Source: Sphingomonas chungangi (GTDB taxonomy: Bacteria; Pseudomonadota; Alphaproteobacteria; Sphingomonadales; Sphingomonadaceae). Taken from it: DNA of 64,000 bases. The notes under the pieces are model-generated. The model searched no databases and was not told where the DNA came from. It saw only the letters and a list, made by a program, of their open reading frames with translations. Where the stretch lies: contig NZ_JACEIB010000027.1 of assembly GCF_013778325.1 (NCBI RefSeq), positions 496,001 through 560,000 of the forward strand, written 5' to 3'. The translations under genes were made by a program, and so were the position numbers. Below are positions 25,718 through 36,893 of this stretch, in pieces; the first letter of the stretch is position 1, and every line of letters begins with the position of its first letter.

Positions 25718-26405
25718 GCTGCCCCCTTCCCGCGTCCGCCCGGCGCGAGAGGATTTCGGATGTCACCAGCGCCCCCAGCGACAGCACCACCGAGATGATC
25801 GCCAGCCGGGTCACCACGCCCTCCGATCCCGGCACCTGCAAGGCGGCGTAGATCGCGATCGGCAGTGTTTCGGTCTCGCCCGGGATGTTGGAGACGAAGG
25901 TGATGGTCGCGCCGAACTCGCCGATCGAGCGCGCGAAGCCCAGCACCGCGCCCGCAAGGATGCCCGGCAGTGCGAGCGGCACGGTGATCGTCCAGAACAC
26001 CCGCCACGGCGGGGCGCCCAGCGTTCGCGCCGCGCCCTCCAGCCTCCGGTCCACCGCCTCGATCGACAGCCGCATCGCGCGCACCATCAGCGGCAGCGCC
26101 ATGATCGCGGACGCCAGCGCGGCGCCGGTCCAGCGGAAGATCAGGGTCAGCCCGAACCAGTCGTGCAGAAGCCCGCCAATCGGCCCCTTCACCCCGAAGC
26201 CGATCAGCAGCAGCCAGCCCGTCACTACCGGCGGCAGCACCAGCGGCAGGTGGACCAGAGCGTCGACCAGCACCTTGCCAGGAAAGCGCGCGCGGGCGAG
26301 CAGATAGGCGAGCGCGAACGCCACCGGCGTCGCCAGCGCCACCGCCACGATCGTCACCTTCAGCGAAAGCCGGACGATCCCCCACTCTTCCGGCGTCAGC
26401 AGCAT
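25707..26405 (-). CDS. modB: ModB, molybdate ABC transporter permease
   Basis: A 232-residue inner-membrane permease with five or six hydrophobic segments. HLPLVLPPVVTGW and the EAA-type loop EGAARTLGAPPWRVFWTI (contact site for ModC) are typical of ModB, as is SIGEFGATI. It sits 4 bases after modA and overlaps modC by 11, consistent with a modABC unit. Confidence 0.94.
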   Translation of the reverse strand: MLLTPEEWGIVRLSLKVTIVAVALATPVAFALAYLLARARFPGKVLVDALVHLPLVLPPVVTGWLLLIGFGVKGPIGGLLHDWFGLTLIFRWTGAALASAIMALPLMVRAMRLSIEAVDRRLEGAARTLGAPPWRVFWTITVPLALPGILAGAVLGFARSIGEFGATITFVSNIPGETETLPIAIYAALQVPGSEGVVTRLAIISVVLSLGALVTSEILSRRADAGRGQHVL

Positions 26406-26409
26406 CGCC

Positions 26410-27186
26410 TCAGTTGGCGTTGGGGAAGTGCGCGAGAAAGCCGTACCTGCGGAAGATCGCGCGGCCTTCCTTCGAGATCACGAACAGGCGGAAGCCCTCG
26501 GCATCGGGGCTGGAGGCCGCGCTCAGCCGCGCGATCGGATAGGTGATCGGCGCGTGGCTGCTGTTCGGAAAGACACCGACGATCCGCACCTTCTTGGAGG
26601 CGAAGGCGTCAGTCGCATAGACGATGCCGTAGGGCGCCTCGCCCCGTTCCACGAAGGCCAGCGCCGAGCGCACGCTGTCGCCGCGCACCACCTTGTCCTG
26701 CACCTGAGGCCAGACGCCCAGCACCGTCAGCGCAGCCTTGCCGTACTTGCCGGCCGGCACCGAATCCGGGTCCGCCATGGCGAGCTTGCCGTCGCCCAGC
26801 GCCTTGGCGAGCGGGAAGCCGGGCTTGATCGCGATCTTGTCGGTGCCGCCGGCGGGCGCGACCAGCACCAGCGTGTTGGCGAGGAAGGAAACGCGCGTAC
26901 CGGGCGCGACGAGGCCATTCTTCTGCACGTCGTCCATCCACGGCTCGTCGGCCGATATGAAGATGTCGGCCGGCGCGCCCGCGTCGATCTGCTTGGCGAG
27001 CGCGGAGGAGGCCGCGAATGAGATGGTCGGGCGATCGTGATGCTTCGCCGCCCAGGCATCGGCCACGGCGTTCAGCGATTCCTGCAGGCTGGCGGCGGCG
27101 AAGACGAGCGGCGCCTTGGCGAGCAGCGCCGAAGGCATCGACAGCGCGACAACCAGCGACAGGATCAGACGGGACATCGGGCGCAT
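26410..27186 (-). CDS. modA: ModA, periplasmic molybdate-binding protein
   Basis: A 258-residue solute-binding protein with a Sec signal peptide (hydrophobic to about residue 25, ending SALLAKA). VFAAASLQESLN and FAASSALAKQIDAGAPAD carry the oxyanion-binding serines; ADPDSVPAGKYG and GIVYATDA are ModA hallmarks. ATG 27186 has GGAG eight bases upstream; ATG 27177 is an alternative with little effect. It captures molybdate (or tungstate) for ModBC. Confidence 0.95.
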   Translation of the reverse strand: MRPMSRLILSLVVALSMPSALLAKAPLVFAAASLQESLNAVADAWAAKHHDRPTISFAASSALAKQIDAGAPADIFISADEPWMDDVQKNGLVAPGTRVSFLANTLVLVAPAGGTDKIAIKPGFPLAKALGDGKLAMADPDSVPAGKYGKAALTVLGVWPQVQDKVVRGDSVRSALAFVERGEAPYGIVYATDAFASKKVRIVGVFPNSSHAPITYPIARLSAASSPDAEGFRLFVISKEGRAIFRRYGFLAHFPNAN

Positions 27187-27252
27187 GGCAAAGGCTCCGG
27201 CGAAGGTTTCGTCGTGCATGGCTGGATATCGCGTCGAGCGCAACGACCGAGA

Positions 27253-27615
27253 TCAGGGGTTCGCTGGCAGAGGCTCGGTACGGACGAGCCGGGCAAGAGT
27301 CGCTTCATCCTCGTGCGCTGCCTTGGCGATCGCCGCTTCCAGTGCGCGATAGGCCGCGAGCACCTCCCGTCCCCCATCGGTCAGCCGCGCTCCGCCACCT
27401 TTCGCGCCGCCCGCCGCGGCCTCGACCAGGGGCGCGGCCCAGCAACGGTTCATGGCGTCGACCAGCATCCAGGCGCGGCGATAGCTCATGCCCATCGCCC
27501 TGCCGGCTTTGGTGATCGATCCCTCGCGATCGATCGCGTCGAGCAGATCGGCCTTGCCCGGCCCCATCGCGATTTCCTCGCCGCACAGGATCCGGGCCTT
27601 GAGCTTGAGGGTCAT
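27253..27615 (-). CDS. modE: ModE-type winged-helix regulator, lacking the molybdate-binding domain
   Basis: A 120-residue protein equivalent to the N-terminal DNA-binding domain of ModE: ADLLDAIDREGSITKAGRAMGMSYRRAWMLVDAMN is the LysR-like winged helix. Full ModE (about 260 residues) adds tandem Mop domains; these are absent here. Similar single-domain ModE proteins are known. Its ATG overlaps the outer-membrane factor stop (ATGA), so it is translated with the efflux genes, and modA follows after 66 bases. It may control the mod genes, but how it senses molybdate is not evident. Confidence 0.85.
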   Translation of the reverse strand: MTLKLKARILCGEEIAMGPGKADLLDAIDREGSITKAGRAMGMSYRRAWMLVDAMNRCWAAPLVEAAAGGAKGGGARLTDGGREVLAAYRALEAAIAKAAHEDEATLARLVRTEPLPANP

Positions 27616-29087
27616 GGCTGTTCCGCCTTGTGCAGATCCTCCGCCCGCTGCGCCTCCGCGCCGTTGGTGAGATCCGCCTGCTGCCAGCCGCCGCCCAAAG
27701 CCTGCACCAGCGCCACCGCCGCATTCTGGCGATCGACCTGCGCCTGGATCAGCGCGCGCCGCGCCGTCAGCGCCGTCGCCTGCGCGGTCGCCACATCGGT
27801 ATAGGCGATGGTGCCCGCCCGATACTGGTTGAGCAGCGACTGCTCGCTCTTGTCCGCCGCGACCGAAGCCTGGCGGAGCAACGTCTCCTGCTTGGCCAGC
27901 ACGACGCTGGCGACGAGATTGTCCTGCACGTCCTGGAAGGCGGTGAGCGTCACCTGCCGGTAATTGGCGACCTGCGCGTTATAGGCTTCGCGCGCCTGCC
28001 GAACGCGAGCCGATCGCGCGCCGAAATCGAGGATGGTTTCCGCCACCTGCGCACCCACCGACCAGAGCGAGGCCGCCGAGGTGAACAGGCCGGCGAGCGA
28101 ATTGTTGTTGAAGCCGCCGTCGGCCGACAGGCTGACGGTCGGGAAGAAGGCCGCCTTCTCGACGCCGATCTCGGCATTGGCGGCGGCGACCTGCCGCTCG
28201 GCGGACGCGATGTCGGGCCGGCGCTGGAGGATCGCCGACGGGAGCGCCACCGGCACGTCCGGCACCGTCGGCGCCCATGTCGTGCCGATCGAAGGCAGAG
28301 TGAAGGTCGCGGGATTCTCGCCGACCAGCACCGCGATCGCATCCTCGAACTGCGTCCGCGTGCGCTTCTCGCCTTCGAGGTCGGACTGGGCGGAGGCGAG
28401 CTGGGACTGCGCCTGATAGACGTCCGAATGCGGCGCGATGCCCGCATTGTACTGGTTGGTCGTGATCTGGAGCGCGCGCTGGTAGGCGGCCAACGTGGCA
28501 GTGTAGCTGGCGATCTGCGCGTCCGATGCGCGCAGGCTCAGATAATCGGTGGCGAGCTCGCCTTCGAGCGCGAGGCGCGCATTGGCCAGATCGGCCAGCC
28601 GCGCCTGCTCGGTCGCCTTGGCGTTGGAGACGGTGTTGGCGACCTTGCCGAACAGATCCGGCTCCCAGCTCGCGCCGAGCGTCACCGCATAGTTGGTCGA
28701 GCTTTTCGAGCCAGTGGACGAGGTCGAGCCGTTGACGATGGTGCGCGAGGCGCCGGTCGCGGTATGGGTCACCGATCCGTCGAGGCTGACGGTCGGGAAG
28801 AAGCTTGCCCGCGCCTCCTTGGTCGCGGCGCGCGCCTCCCGATAAGTGGCGACGGCCTGCGCCAGCGTGTTGTTGCGCGCGATCGCCCGACCCATCAGGT
28901 CGTTGAGCGTGGCGTCGTCGAACGCCGTCCACCAGTCGCCGCGCGGGCGGTCGTCGGCGGGCGCCGCAGGCTGCCAGCCTTCGACCGGCTTCCACTGGGT
29001 CGCTGGCGGGGTCGAGGGCCGCTGATAATGCGGCGCGAAGGAACAGCCGGCGAGGAGCAGCGGCAGCAGGAGCAGGGTCTTCTTCAT
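27612..29087 (-). CDS. RND efflux outer-membrane factor, OprM/NodT family
   Basis: A 491-residue TolC-like lipoprotein. [21 protein letters not shown] has a lipobox (LLAGC) followed by the family-typical APxYxRP. Repeated helical hairpins (SLRASDAQIASYTATL; QVANYRQVTLTAFQDVQDNL) form the periplasmic tunnel. It should act with the mdtABC-like pump upstream; its ATG overlaps the pump stop and its own stop overlaps modE. The C-terminal tail is variable and hydrophilic. Confidence 0.93.
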   Translation of the reverse strand: MKKTLLLLPLLLAGCSFAPHYQRPSTPPATQWKPVEGWQPAAPADDRPRGDWWTAFDDATLNDLMGRAIARNNTLAQAVATYREARAATKEARASFFPTVSLDGSVTHTATGASRTIVNGSTSSTGSKSSTNYAVTLGASWEPDLFGKVANTVSNAKATEQARLADLANARLALEGELATDYLSLRASDAQIASYTATLAAYQRALQITTNQYNAGIAPHSDVYQAQSQLASAQSDLEGEKRTRTQFEDAIAVLVGENPATFTLPSIGTTWAPTVPDVPVALPSAILQRRPDIASAERQVAAANAEIGVEKAAFFPTVSLSADGGFNNNSLAGLFTSAASLWSVGAQVAETILDFGARSARVRQAREAYNAQVANYRQVTLTAFQDVQDNLVASVVLAKQETLLRQASVAADKSEQSLLNQYRAGTIAYTDVATAQATALTARRALIQAQVDRQNAAVALVQALGGGWQQADLTNGAEAQRAEDLHKAEQP

Positions 29088-32000
29088 ACGCGGATTTCTC
29101 TCAGCGGCCGGCGGCGCTGGCGGCCCTTGCGGTGCGCCAGCTTGTCGAGGCAGACATAGACGACCGGCGTGGTGATCAGGGTGAGGACCTGGCTGGCGAT
29201 CAGCCCGCCGACGATCGCGACGCCGAGCGGACGGCGCAGCTCCGCACCTTCGCCGAAGCCGATCGCCAGCGGCAGCGCGCCGAGCGCGGCGGCGAGCGTC
29301 GTCATCAGGATCGGGCGGAAGCGCAGCAGCGACGCCTCGCGCGCCGCCTGTTCGGCGGTGAGGCCGCGTGCGCGCTGCGCCTCTAGGGCGAAGTCGATGA
29401 TCAGGATGGCGTTCTTCTTGACGATGCCGAGCAGCAGGAACAGCCCGATCAGCGCGATGATATCGAATTGCATGCCGAGGATCATCAGCGCCAGCACCGC
29501 CCCCACGCCCGCCGCCGGCAGGGTGGAGAGCACCGTGATCGGGTGGATCAGGTTCTCGTAGAGCATGCCGAGCACGATATAGATCGTCACCAGCGCCGCC
29601 AGGATCAGCAGCGGCTGCGACCCCTGGCTCTGCTGGAAGGCCTGGGCGGTACCGGCGAACGTGCCGTGGATGTTGTTGGGCAGGCCGATCCGTGCCTCGG
29701 CGGACGCGATCTCGGTCTGCGCGTCGGACAGCGCCTTGCCGGGCTGGAGGTCGAACGAGATGGTCGCCGCAAGCTCGGTGCCCTGATGATTGACGCTGGC
29801 GGCGGTCGGCGCCTGGCTGAACGTCGCGATGGTGGGCAGCGGCACCATGTTGTGCGCGCTGGTGCTGAGCGCCGATCCGGTCGAGGGATCGCGCAGCGCC
29901 GGATTGGTCGGCACGGCGGTGGTCGTTCCGCTGGTGCTGGTGCCCGTGCTGCTCGCGCCGGTGCTGCTGGTCGTCTGCGTCGCCACCGGGCTGGCGACCG
30001 CGCTGGAGGCCCCCGACGCGCTGGTGTTCGCCGCCTGCGCGGCAGCATCCGCTGCGACCGCGTCGGCGGGGATGCGCACGTCGGGCAGGTTCTGCGGGCC
30101 GGTGGTCGCGGCCGGTCGCCAGCCGAGAATCACGCTATACTGGTTGATGTCCTCGTAGATGGTCGCGGCACTGCGCTGGCCAAAGGCGTCGTAGAGCGCG
30201 TTGTCGACGTCGAGCGGGCTGATGCCGAGGCGCGAGGCCGCGTCCTTGTCGATCGTGACGAAGCTCTCGACGCCATTTTCGGCGAGATCGCTGTCGACGT
30301 TGGTGACGACCTTGCTGTCCACCAGCGCGTCGTTGAGCTTCTGCGCCCATTTCTGCAGATCGACGACATTGTCGGCCATCAGCGTATATTGGTAGGTCGA
30401 GTTGCCCTGCCGCCCGCCGATACGCAGATCCTGCACCGGGCTCAGGAACAGGCGGATGCCGGCGACCGGCTGGAGCTTCCTCTGCAGGCGCTGGATCACG
30501 TCGGCGCTGGTGAGGCCGTGGCGCTGCCCGACCGGCTTCAGCGAGATCATGATGAAGGCGCCGCCCGCGCGGCTGCCGCCGGTGAAGCCGACGACCGACT
30601 GCACCGCCCTGTCGCCCTTGATGATCTTCACGATCGTCTGCAGCTTGTCCTGCATCGACTGGAAGGAGACGCTCTCGTCCGCCCGCACGCCCGCCATCAC
30701 CAGCGGCGACTGTTGCTGCGGGAAGAAGCCCTTGGGCACCACGACGTAGAGATAGGCTGTCAGCGCGATCACCACGGCGAGCAGCACCAGCACCAGCGGC
30801 TTCATCGCCAGCGCCCAGTCGAGACTGGCGGCGTAGCATCGCTCGGCGAAACCGTAGCCGCGCTCCAAGGTGCGCGAGATGCGACCGGGAGGACCCTTCT
30901 TCTCAGTCCGCAGGAACCAGGCGCAGAGCATCGGTGTCATCGTCAGCGACAGCACGAGGCTGATCAGCACCGAGACCGACAACGTCACCGCGAACTCGCG
31001 GAACAGGCGGCCGATGATGCCGCCCATGAACAGCAGGGGGATGAACACCGCGACGAGGCTCACCGAGATGGAGAGCACCGTGAAGCCCACCTCGCGCGCA
31101 CCCTGCAGCGCGGCCTCGAACCGGCCCATGCCCTGCTCCAGATGGCGGGTGGTGTTCTCCAGCACGACGATCGCGTCGTCCACCACGAAGCCCGTCGCCA
31201 CCGTGATCGCCATCAGCGACAGATTGTTGAGGCTGAACCCCAGCAGGTACATCACGCCGAACGTGCCGAGCAGCGAGACGATCGTCGCGATCGCCGGGAT
31301 CATCGTCGATCGCACGTCGCGCAGGAAGGCGAAGACCACGATCACCACCAGCGCCAGCGCGATGTAGACGGTGATCTCGATCTCGCGGATCGAAGCGCGG
31401 ATCGAGCTGGTGCGGTCCATCGCGACGTTGATCTTGATGTCGGCGGGCAGTTGCTCCTGCATCAGCGGCAGTTCGGCGCGGATCGCATCGACCATCTGGA
31501 TCAGGTTGGCGCCCGGCTGCTGCGTGATGTTGACGATGATCGCGCGCTTGCCGTTGTAGAGTCCCATCGTGTGGGTGTCGGCGACGCTGTCGGTGACGTC
31601 GGCGACGTCGCCCAGCCGCACCGGCGCGTTGTTGCGCCAAGCGATCACCAGCGACCGGTAATCCGCCGCATAGCGCCCGGCGGCGTTGGTGTAGATCTGC
31701 CACGCCCGCCCGTCCGGCGCCTGCAGCAGGCCCTTGGGGCGGTTGGCGTTGGCGGCCTCAATCGCGGCGCGCACGTCTTCCATCGCGATGCCGTAGCTGT
31801 TGAGGCGATAGGGATCGATATCGACGCGCACCGCGGGCAACGATCCGCCGCCGACCTCGACCTGCCCCACGCCCTGCACCTGCGAGATGCGCTGCTGCAC
31901 CACGTTGGAGACGGCGTCGTAGATCTGCCCGGCCGTCATCGTGTCGGAAGTGAGCGCCAGCGTCACCACCGGCTGGTTGGCCGGATTGACCTTGTTGTAG

Positions 32001-32383
32001 GTGGGGTTCTGCTTGAGCGTCGCCGGCAGATCGACGCGGCTGGCGTTGATCGCCGCCTCCACCTCGCGCGCGGCACCGTCAATGTCCTTGGAGAGATCGA
32101 ACTGCAGCGTGATCCGCGTCGAACCGAGCGACGATTGCGAGGTCATCTCGGTGACACCCGCGATGGTGGAGAGGCGCCTTTCCAGCGGGGTGGCGATGCT
32201 CTGCGCCATCACCTCGGGGCTGGCGCCGGACAAGCTCGCCGAAACGCTGATCGTCGGGAAATCGACCTGCGGCAGCGGCGCCACCGGTAGCGAGAAGAAA
32301 CCCGCGATGCCCGACAGCGCCAGCCCGATCGTCAGCAGGATGGTGGCGATCGGGCGCCGGATGAAGGGCGCGGAGAGGTTCAA
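29084..32383 (-). CDS. mdtC: RND multidrug efflux transporter, MdtC-like, with low-complexity insert
   Basis: A 1099-residue inner-membrane RND pump, longer than the usual 1025-1040. The N-terminus [16 protein letters not shown], proton-relay pair in [13 protein letters not shown], and [14 protein letters not shown] are conserved. Between about residues 772 and 844 a Ala/Ser/Thr-rich segment (nt 29850-30068) interrupts the second periplasmic porter region; the paralogue mdtB has no such segment. The start is TTG at 32383, overlapping the mdtB stop (TTGA). MdtB and MdtC form a heterotrimer in E. coli. The symbol follows position and family; substrate unknown. Confidence 0.9.
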   Translation of the reverse strand: MNLSAPFIRRPIATILLTIGLALSGIAGFFSLPVAPLPQVDFPTISVSASLSGASPEVMAQSIATPLERRLSTIAGVTEMTSQSSLGSTRITLQFDLSKDIDGAAREVEAAINASRVDLPATLKQNPTYNKVNPANQPVVTLALTSDTMTAGQIYDAVSNVVQQRISQVQGVGQVEVGGGSLPAVRVDIDPYRLNSYGIAMEDVRAAIEAANANRPKGLLQAPDGRAWQIYTNAAGRYAADYRSLVIAWRNNAPVRLGDVADVTDSVADTHTMGLYNGKRAIIVNITQQPGANLIQMVDAIRAELPLMQEQLPADIKINVAMDRTSSIRASIREIEITVYIALALVVIVVFAFLRDVRSTMIPAIATIVSLLGTFGVMYLLGFSLNNLSLMAITVATGFVVDDAIVVLENTTRHLEQGMGRFEAALQGAREVGFTVLSISVSLVAVFIPLLFMGGIIGRLFREFAVTLSVSVLISLVLSLTMTPMLCAWFLRTEKKGPPGRISRTLERGYGFAERCYAASLDWALAMKPLVLVLLAVVIALTAYLYVVVPKGFFPQQQSPLVMAGVRADESVSFQSMQDKLQTIVKIIKGDRAVQSVVGFTGGSRAGGAFIMISLKPVGQRHGLTSADVIQRLQRKLQPVAGIRLFLSPVQDLRIGGRQGNSTYQYTLMADNVVDLQKWAQKLNDALVDSKVVTNVDSDLAENGVESFVTIDKDAASRLGISPLDVDNALYDAFGQRSAATIYEDINQYSVILGWRPAATTGPQNLPDVRIPADAVAADAAAQAANTSASGASSAVASPVATQTTSSTGASSTGTSTSGTTTAVPTNPALRDPSTGSALSTSAHNMVPLPTIATFSQAPTAASVNHQGTELAATISFDLQPGKALSDAQTEIASAEARIGLPNNIHGTFAGTAQAFQQSQGSQPLLILAALVTIYIVLGMLYENLIHPITVLSTLPAAGVGAVLALMILGMQFDIIALIGLFLLLGIVKKNAILIIDFALEAQRARGLTAEQAAREASLLRFRPILMTTLAAALGALPLAIGFGEGAELRRPLGVAIVGGLIASQVLTLITTPVVYVCLDKLAHRKGRQRRRPLREIRV

Positions 32384-35300
32384 GGCGTAGCCTCGGGCCC
32401 GACCGGCGGGCCCTGGTCCGGCGTCGAGCCGCGCACGCCCCAGCCGCGCCGCGCGAAGAACTGCTGGCCGCGATCGAAATAGAGATAGACGATCGGCGTC
32501 GTGAAGATGGTCAGCATTTGGCTGACCAGCAGGCCGCCGAAGATCGCGATGCCGAGCGGCCGGCGCAGCTCCGCCCCCTGCCCCATGCCGACCATCAGCG
32601 GCACGGCGGCGAACAAAGCGGCCAGCGTCGTCATCAGGATCGGGCGGAAGCGCAGGATCGCGGCCTGCCGGATCGCCTCGGCCGGAGGCAGCCCCTCGTC
32701 GCGCTCGGCGGCGATGGCGAAGTCGATCATCATGATCGCGTTCTTCTTCACGATGCCGATCAGCAGCACGATGCCGATGATGCCGATGATGTCGAGATCA
32801 TGGCCGGTGATCCACAATGCGAACAGCGCGCCGACGCCCGCCGAGGGCAGGGTCGAGAGAATCGTCACCGGATGGATGAAGCTCTCGTAGAGCACGCCCA
32901 GCACGATGTAGACGCACACCACCGCCGCGAGGATCAGCGCCAGCTGGTTGTTCAGCGAGGACGAGAAGGCCCCCGCCGCGCCGAGGAAGCTGGTCGAGAT
33001 GCCGGGTTTCAGGCCGATCGCGTCGATCTTGCTCTGGATCGCCTTGGTCGCGGTGCCGAGCGAGACGCCGGGTGCGGTGTCGAAGCCGATCGTCGCGGCC
33101 GGGAATTGCGCGACGTGGGTGATCTGGAGCGGCGATTTGCCTTCGGTGATCGTCGCCACCGCATTGAGCGGCGTCGCGCCGCCGGATGCCGGCAGATGCA
33201 GCAGCCCTAGCGATTGCGGATCGGTGAGCAGGCCGGGCGCCGCCTCCATGATCACGCGATACTGGGTGGTCTCGGTGAAGATGGTCGAAACGATGCGCTG
33301 GCCGAACGCCGAATAGAGCGTGTCGTCCACCGACGAGGCGGTGATGTTGAGCCGCGCCGCCGCGTCGCGATCGATCGCGATGTTGGCGGAGGAACCCTCC
33401 TGCCCCGCATCGGTGGTGACGTTGCGCACCTTGGAAACCGATTGCAGCGCCTTGACGATGCGCAGCGCCTCGCTGTTCACGTCCGCCGTGTTCGATCCCT
33501 CGACTGAGAGGCGGTACTGGGTCGGCCCGCTCTCGGCATCGATCGTCAGGTCCTGCGTCGGCTGAAGATAGAGGGTGAGGCCGGGGATCTGGCCGACGGC
33601 GCGCTTGAGTCGCCGCATCACCTTTTCCTGGCTGGGATGGTCGTCCTTCAGATTGACCAGCATCGTGCCCGAATTGAGGCTGGCATTGTCCGATCCGTCC
33701 ACCCCGACGAAGGACGACAGCGAATCAACCGCATCGTCCTGCAGGATCGCGTCCGCCGCGCGCTTCTGAAGCTCGGCCATGCGATCGTAGGAGATGCTGG
33801 AGGTCGCGACGATCCTCGCCTCGAGCTGACCGGTATCCTGCGTCGGGAACAGGCCCTTGGGGATGACGAGATACAGCAGCACGGTCAGCACCAGGGTGCC
33901 GATCGCCACCAGCAACGTGGCGAAGCGCCGCGCCAGAATGAAATCGAGGCCGCGCTCGTAACGTCGCTCCACCCACGTGAAGGCAGCGGCGGAGCGCTGG
34001 GCGATGCGGCTCGGCTTCTCGTCCTGCGGCGCCTTAAGCCAGCGCGCCGAGAGCATCGGCGTCAGCGTCAGCGACACCACCGCCGAAATCAGGATCGTCA
34101 CCGCCAGCGTGACGGCGAACTCGCGGAACAAGCGGCCGACGATGTCGCCCATGAACAGCAAGGGGATCAGCACCGCGATCAGCGATACGGTGAGCGAGAT
34201 GATCGTGAAGCCGATCTCGCCGGCGCCCTTCAACGCCGCCTCGAAGGGGGGAATGCCCTCCTCGATATGGCGCTGGATGTTCTCGATCATCACGATCGCG
34301 TCGTCGACCACGAAGCCGGTCGCGATGGTGAGCGCCATGAGGCTGAGGTTATCGAGGCTGTAGTCCAGCAGGTACATCACCCCGAACGTGCCCATCAGCG
34401 AGATCGGCACGGCAAGACCCGCCACCAGCGTCGCCCGCGCGGAGTGGAGGAAGAAGAAGATCACCAGCACGACGAGCACGACGGCCAGCACCAGCTCGAA
34501 CTCGACATCGTGCACCGAAGCGCGGATGCCGGTGGTGCGGTCGGCCAGCACCTGCGTGTCGAGGCCGGCGGGCAGCTGGCGGAGCAGCTCCGGCAGTTGC
34601 GCCTTGATCGCATCCACGGTGGCGATCACGTTGGCGCCGGGCTGGCGCTGGACGTTGAGGATGATCGCCGGCGTCGTGTTGGCGAGCGCGCCGAGCCGGC
34701 TGTTCTCCGCCCCCTCCACCACCTGCGCCACGTCCTTCAGGCGGACGGGGGCGTTGTTCTGGTAGGTGACGATCAGGTTCTTGTAGTCGTCGACCGTTTC
34801 CAGCTGGTCGTTGGCGTTGATCTGGTAGGATCGGTTCGGCCCATCGAAGCTGCCCTTGGCGCTGTTGGCATTGGCATTGTCGATCGCGGTGCGCACCTGC
34901 GCGAGGCTGAGCCCGTAGCTGCTGAGCGCCTGCGTGTCGGCGCGGATCCGCATCGCCGGCTTCTGCCCGCCAGCGAGGCTGACGAGGCCGACGCCCGAAA
35001 TCTGGCTGATCTTCTGGGCGAGGCGCGTATCGACCAGCGATTGCACCTGCGTCAGCGGCAGCGTCTTGGAAGTGACCGCGATCGTCATGACCGGCGCGTC
35101 GGCCGGATTGATCTTGGCATAGACCGGCGGCGCCGGCAGATCGGCCGGCAGCAGCGCGTTGGACGCGTTGATCGCCGCCTGCACCTCCTGCTCGGCGACG
35201 TCGAGGCCCTCGGTCAGCCCGAACTGGAGCGTGATCACCGAGGCGCCCGCCGAACTGGTCGAGGCCATGCGGCTGAGGCCCGGCATCTCGCCGAAATTGC

Positions 35301-35505
35301 GCTCCAGCGGGGCCGTCACCGTCTGGCTCATCACCTCGGGGCTGCCGCCCGGATAGAGCGTCGTCACCTGGATGGTGGGATAATCCACCTCCGGGAGCGC
35401 CGAGAGCGAGAGCGAGCGGAAGCCGACGAGGCCCGCCAGCACGATGGCGACCATGAACAGGGCCGTCGCCACCGGCCGCAGGATGAAGATGCGCGAGGGG
35501 CCCAT
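32380..35505 (-). CDS. mdtB: RND multidrug efflux transporter, MdtB-like
   Basis: A 1041-residue RND pump of normal length with [16 protein letters not shown] at the start, the Asp pair in [13 protein letters not shown], and [14 protein letters not shown]. Porter and docking domains are uninterrupted. It is followed by mdtC with a 4-base overlap and preceded by the adaptor gene 11 bases upstream, the mdtABC order. ATG 35505 is the only good start. Confidence 0.93.
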   Translation of the reverse strand: MGPSRIFILRPVATALFMVAIVLAGLVGFRSLSLSALPEVDYPTIQVTTLYPGGSPEVMSQTVTAPLERNFGEMPGLSRMASTSSAGASVITLQFGLTEGLDVAEQEVQAAINASNALLPADLPAPPVYAKINPADAPVMTIAVTSKTLPLTQVQSLVDTRLAQKISQISGVGLVSLAGGQKPAMRIRADTQALSSYGLSLAQVRTAIDNANANSAKGSFDGPNRSYQINANDQLETVDDYKNLIVTYQNNAPVRLKDVAQVVEGAENSRLGALANTTPAIILNVQRQPGANVIATVDAIKAQLPELLRQLPAGLDTQVLADRTTGIRASVHDVEFELVLAVVLVVLVIFFFLHSARATLVAGLAVPISLMGTFGVMYLLDYSLDNLSLMALTIATGFVVDDAIVMIENIQRHIEEGIPPFEAALKGAGEIGFTIISLTVSLIAVLIPLLFMGDIVGRLFREFAVTLAVTILISAVVSLTLTPMLSARWLKAPQDEKPSRIAQRSAAAFTWVERRYERGLDFILARRFATLLVAIGTLVLTVLLYLVIPKGLFPTQDTGQLEARIVATSSISYDRMAELQKRAADAILQDDAVDSLSSFVGVDGSDNASLNSGTMLVNLKDDHPSQEKVMRRLKRAVGQIPGLTLYLQPTQDLTIDAESGPTQYRLSVEGSNTADVNSEALRIVKALQSVSKVRNVTTDAGQEGSSANIAIDRDAAARLNITASSVDDTLYSAFGQRIVSTIFTETTQYRVIMEAAPGLLTDPQSLGLLHLPASGGATPLNAVATITEGKSPLQITHVAQFPAATIGFDTAPGVSLGTATKAIQSKIDAIGLKPGISTSFLGAAGAFSSSLNNQLALILAAVVCVYIVLGVLYESFIHPVTILSTLPSAGVGALFALWITGHDLDIIGIIGIVLLIGIVKKNAIMMIDFAIAAERDEGLPPAEAIRQAAILRFRPILMTTLAALFAAVPLMVGMGQGAELRRPLGIAIFGGLLVSQMLTIFTTPIVYLYFDRGQQFFARRGWGVRGSTPDQGPPVGPEATP

Positions 35506-35516
35506 TGTTCAGGCTA

Positions 35517-36866
35517 TCAACCGCCGTTTCCGCCGCTGCGGCGATGGTGCTTGCCACCGTTCTTGCCGCCGCCCGCCGTTTGCGGATTGTCGCCCGGCAG
35601 CGCCACCTTGGCGCCCTCGGTCAGGCGATCGCCGCCATCGGTGACGACCGTATCGCCCACCGCGAGGCCGGTGGTGATCTGGATCTTGTCTGCGGTGTTG
35701 ACGCCGGTCTTGACCACGCGCTGGGTGACGGTGCGATCGGGCTTGAGCAGCCACACGAAATCACCGTCCGGCCCGGTCCGCACGGCGGAGGGCGGCACGG
35801 TGATCGCGCCCGCCACCGTGTCGATGGTCAGCCGCACGTTGACGAACTGGCTCGGATAGAGCTGCGTCCCGTTGTTCGGGAAGCGCGCCTTGCCCTTGAT
35901 CGTGCCGGTGGTGGTGTCGACCTGATTGTTCAGCGTCGAGAACTTGCCGGTGTCGAGCGTCTGCGTCCGCGTGCTGTCGAGCGCCAGCGCCGGGATCGAG
36001 GCGCCTTGCGCGATGCGCTTCTCGATGGACGGGGCCTGCTGTTGCGGGATCGCGAACTCGACGTCGATCGGCTGCAGCGTCGTCACCACCGCGATGCCGC
36101 CGGTCGTGCCGGACGAGACGTAGTTGCCGATATCCACCACGCGCAGGCCGATCCGGCCCGAAACGGGCGAGACGATCCGCGTGAAGCCGAGATTGACCTG
36201 CGCCGCCTGCACCGCGCCCTGATCGGTCATCACCGTGCCTTCGAGTTGGTGGACGGTGGCGGCCTGCGTGTCGCGATCCTGACGCGCAATCGAATCCTGC
36301 GCGTTCAGGATGTCGTAGCGCTTGAGCAGCAGCTTCGCATTCTCCAGCTGCGCCCTGTCACGCACCAGAGTGCCCTGCGCCTGCAGCAGCGCCGCCTTGT
36401 ACGGGCGCGGATCGATGATCGCGAGCGCCTGGCCGCGCGACACCTTCTGACCTTCCTGGAACAGGATTTGCGTGATCGTGCCGGACACCTGGGGGATCAC
36501 GGTGACGGTCGCGGCCGGGGTGACGGTGCCGAGCGCCTCGGTCTGCACCGGCAGGTCGGCGGTCGCGGCCTTGGCGGTGCCGACCGTCGTGGTCTGGCTG
36601 CGGAAGCTGAACGGCCCACCGCCGCCGCGCCCGCCACCGCCGGAGCCACCAGGGTGATGACGACCGCCGCCGCCCTGTCCGCCGCTCGACGATGAGGCGC
36701 CGTGCGACAGCCACACCGCCAGCCCGATCAACGCGAGCACGGCGACGATGCCGGCGATCCAGCTGATGATGCGGGCGCGGCCGGAGAAGCGTCGCGGCTC
36801 CTCATCCACCCAATGCGCGTGCTCCGTGTCGGGGCGCCCGGCCTCGGGCAGATGATCATCGGTCAT
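35517..36866 (-). CDS. mdtA: RND periplasmic adaptor (membrane fusion protein), MdtA-like
   Basis: A 449-residue adaptor. An N-terminal cytoplasmic tail is followed by a transmembrane anchor (about 33-52), then a Gly/Ser/His-rich linker (about 56-88), a barrel-sandwich hybrid starting ALGTVTPAATVTVIPQVSGT, an alpha hairpin and a beta-barrel. The C-terminus is again Gly/Asn/His-rich. It should link the MdtBC-like pump to the outer-membrane factor. First gene of the co-directional array; a possible promoter and palindrome lie upstream at 36894-36928. Confidence 0.93.
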   Translation of the reverse strand: MTDDHLPEAGRPDTEHAHWVDEEPRRFSGRARIISWIAGIVAVLALIGLAVWLSHGASSSSGGQGGGGRHHPGGSGGGGRGGGGPFSFRSQTTTVGTAKAATADLPVQTEALGTVTPAATVTVIPQVSGTITQILFQEGQKVSRGQALAIIDPRPYKAALLQAQGTLVRDRAQLENAKLLLKRYDILNAQDSIARQDRDTQAATVHQLEGTVMTDQGAVQAAQVNLGFTRIVSPVSGRIGLRVVDIGNYVSSGTTGGIAVVTTLQPIDVEFAIPQQQAPSIEKRIAQGASIPALALDSTRTQTLDTGKFSTLNNQVDTTTGTIKGKARFPNNGTQLYPSQFVNVRLTIDTVAGAITVPPSAVRTGPDGDFVWLLKPDRTVTQRVVKTGVNTADKIQITTGLAVGDTVVTDGGDRLTEGAKVALPGDNPQTAGGGKNGGKHHRRSGGNGG

Positions 36867-36893
36867 GCAGGGTCCGTACTAGCGTTTCGACGG

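Noticed and set aside
29468-32290. 940-residue open frame on the plus strand opposite mdtC
   Set aside because: Arg/His/Asp-rich shadow with no recognisable motif; the RND pump on the other strand is certain.
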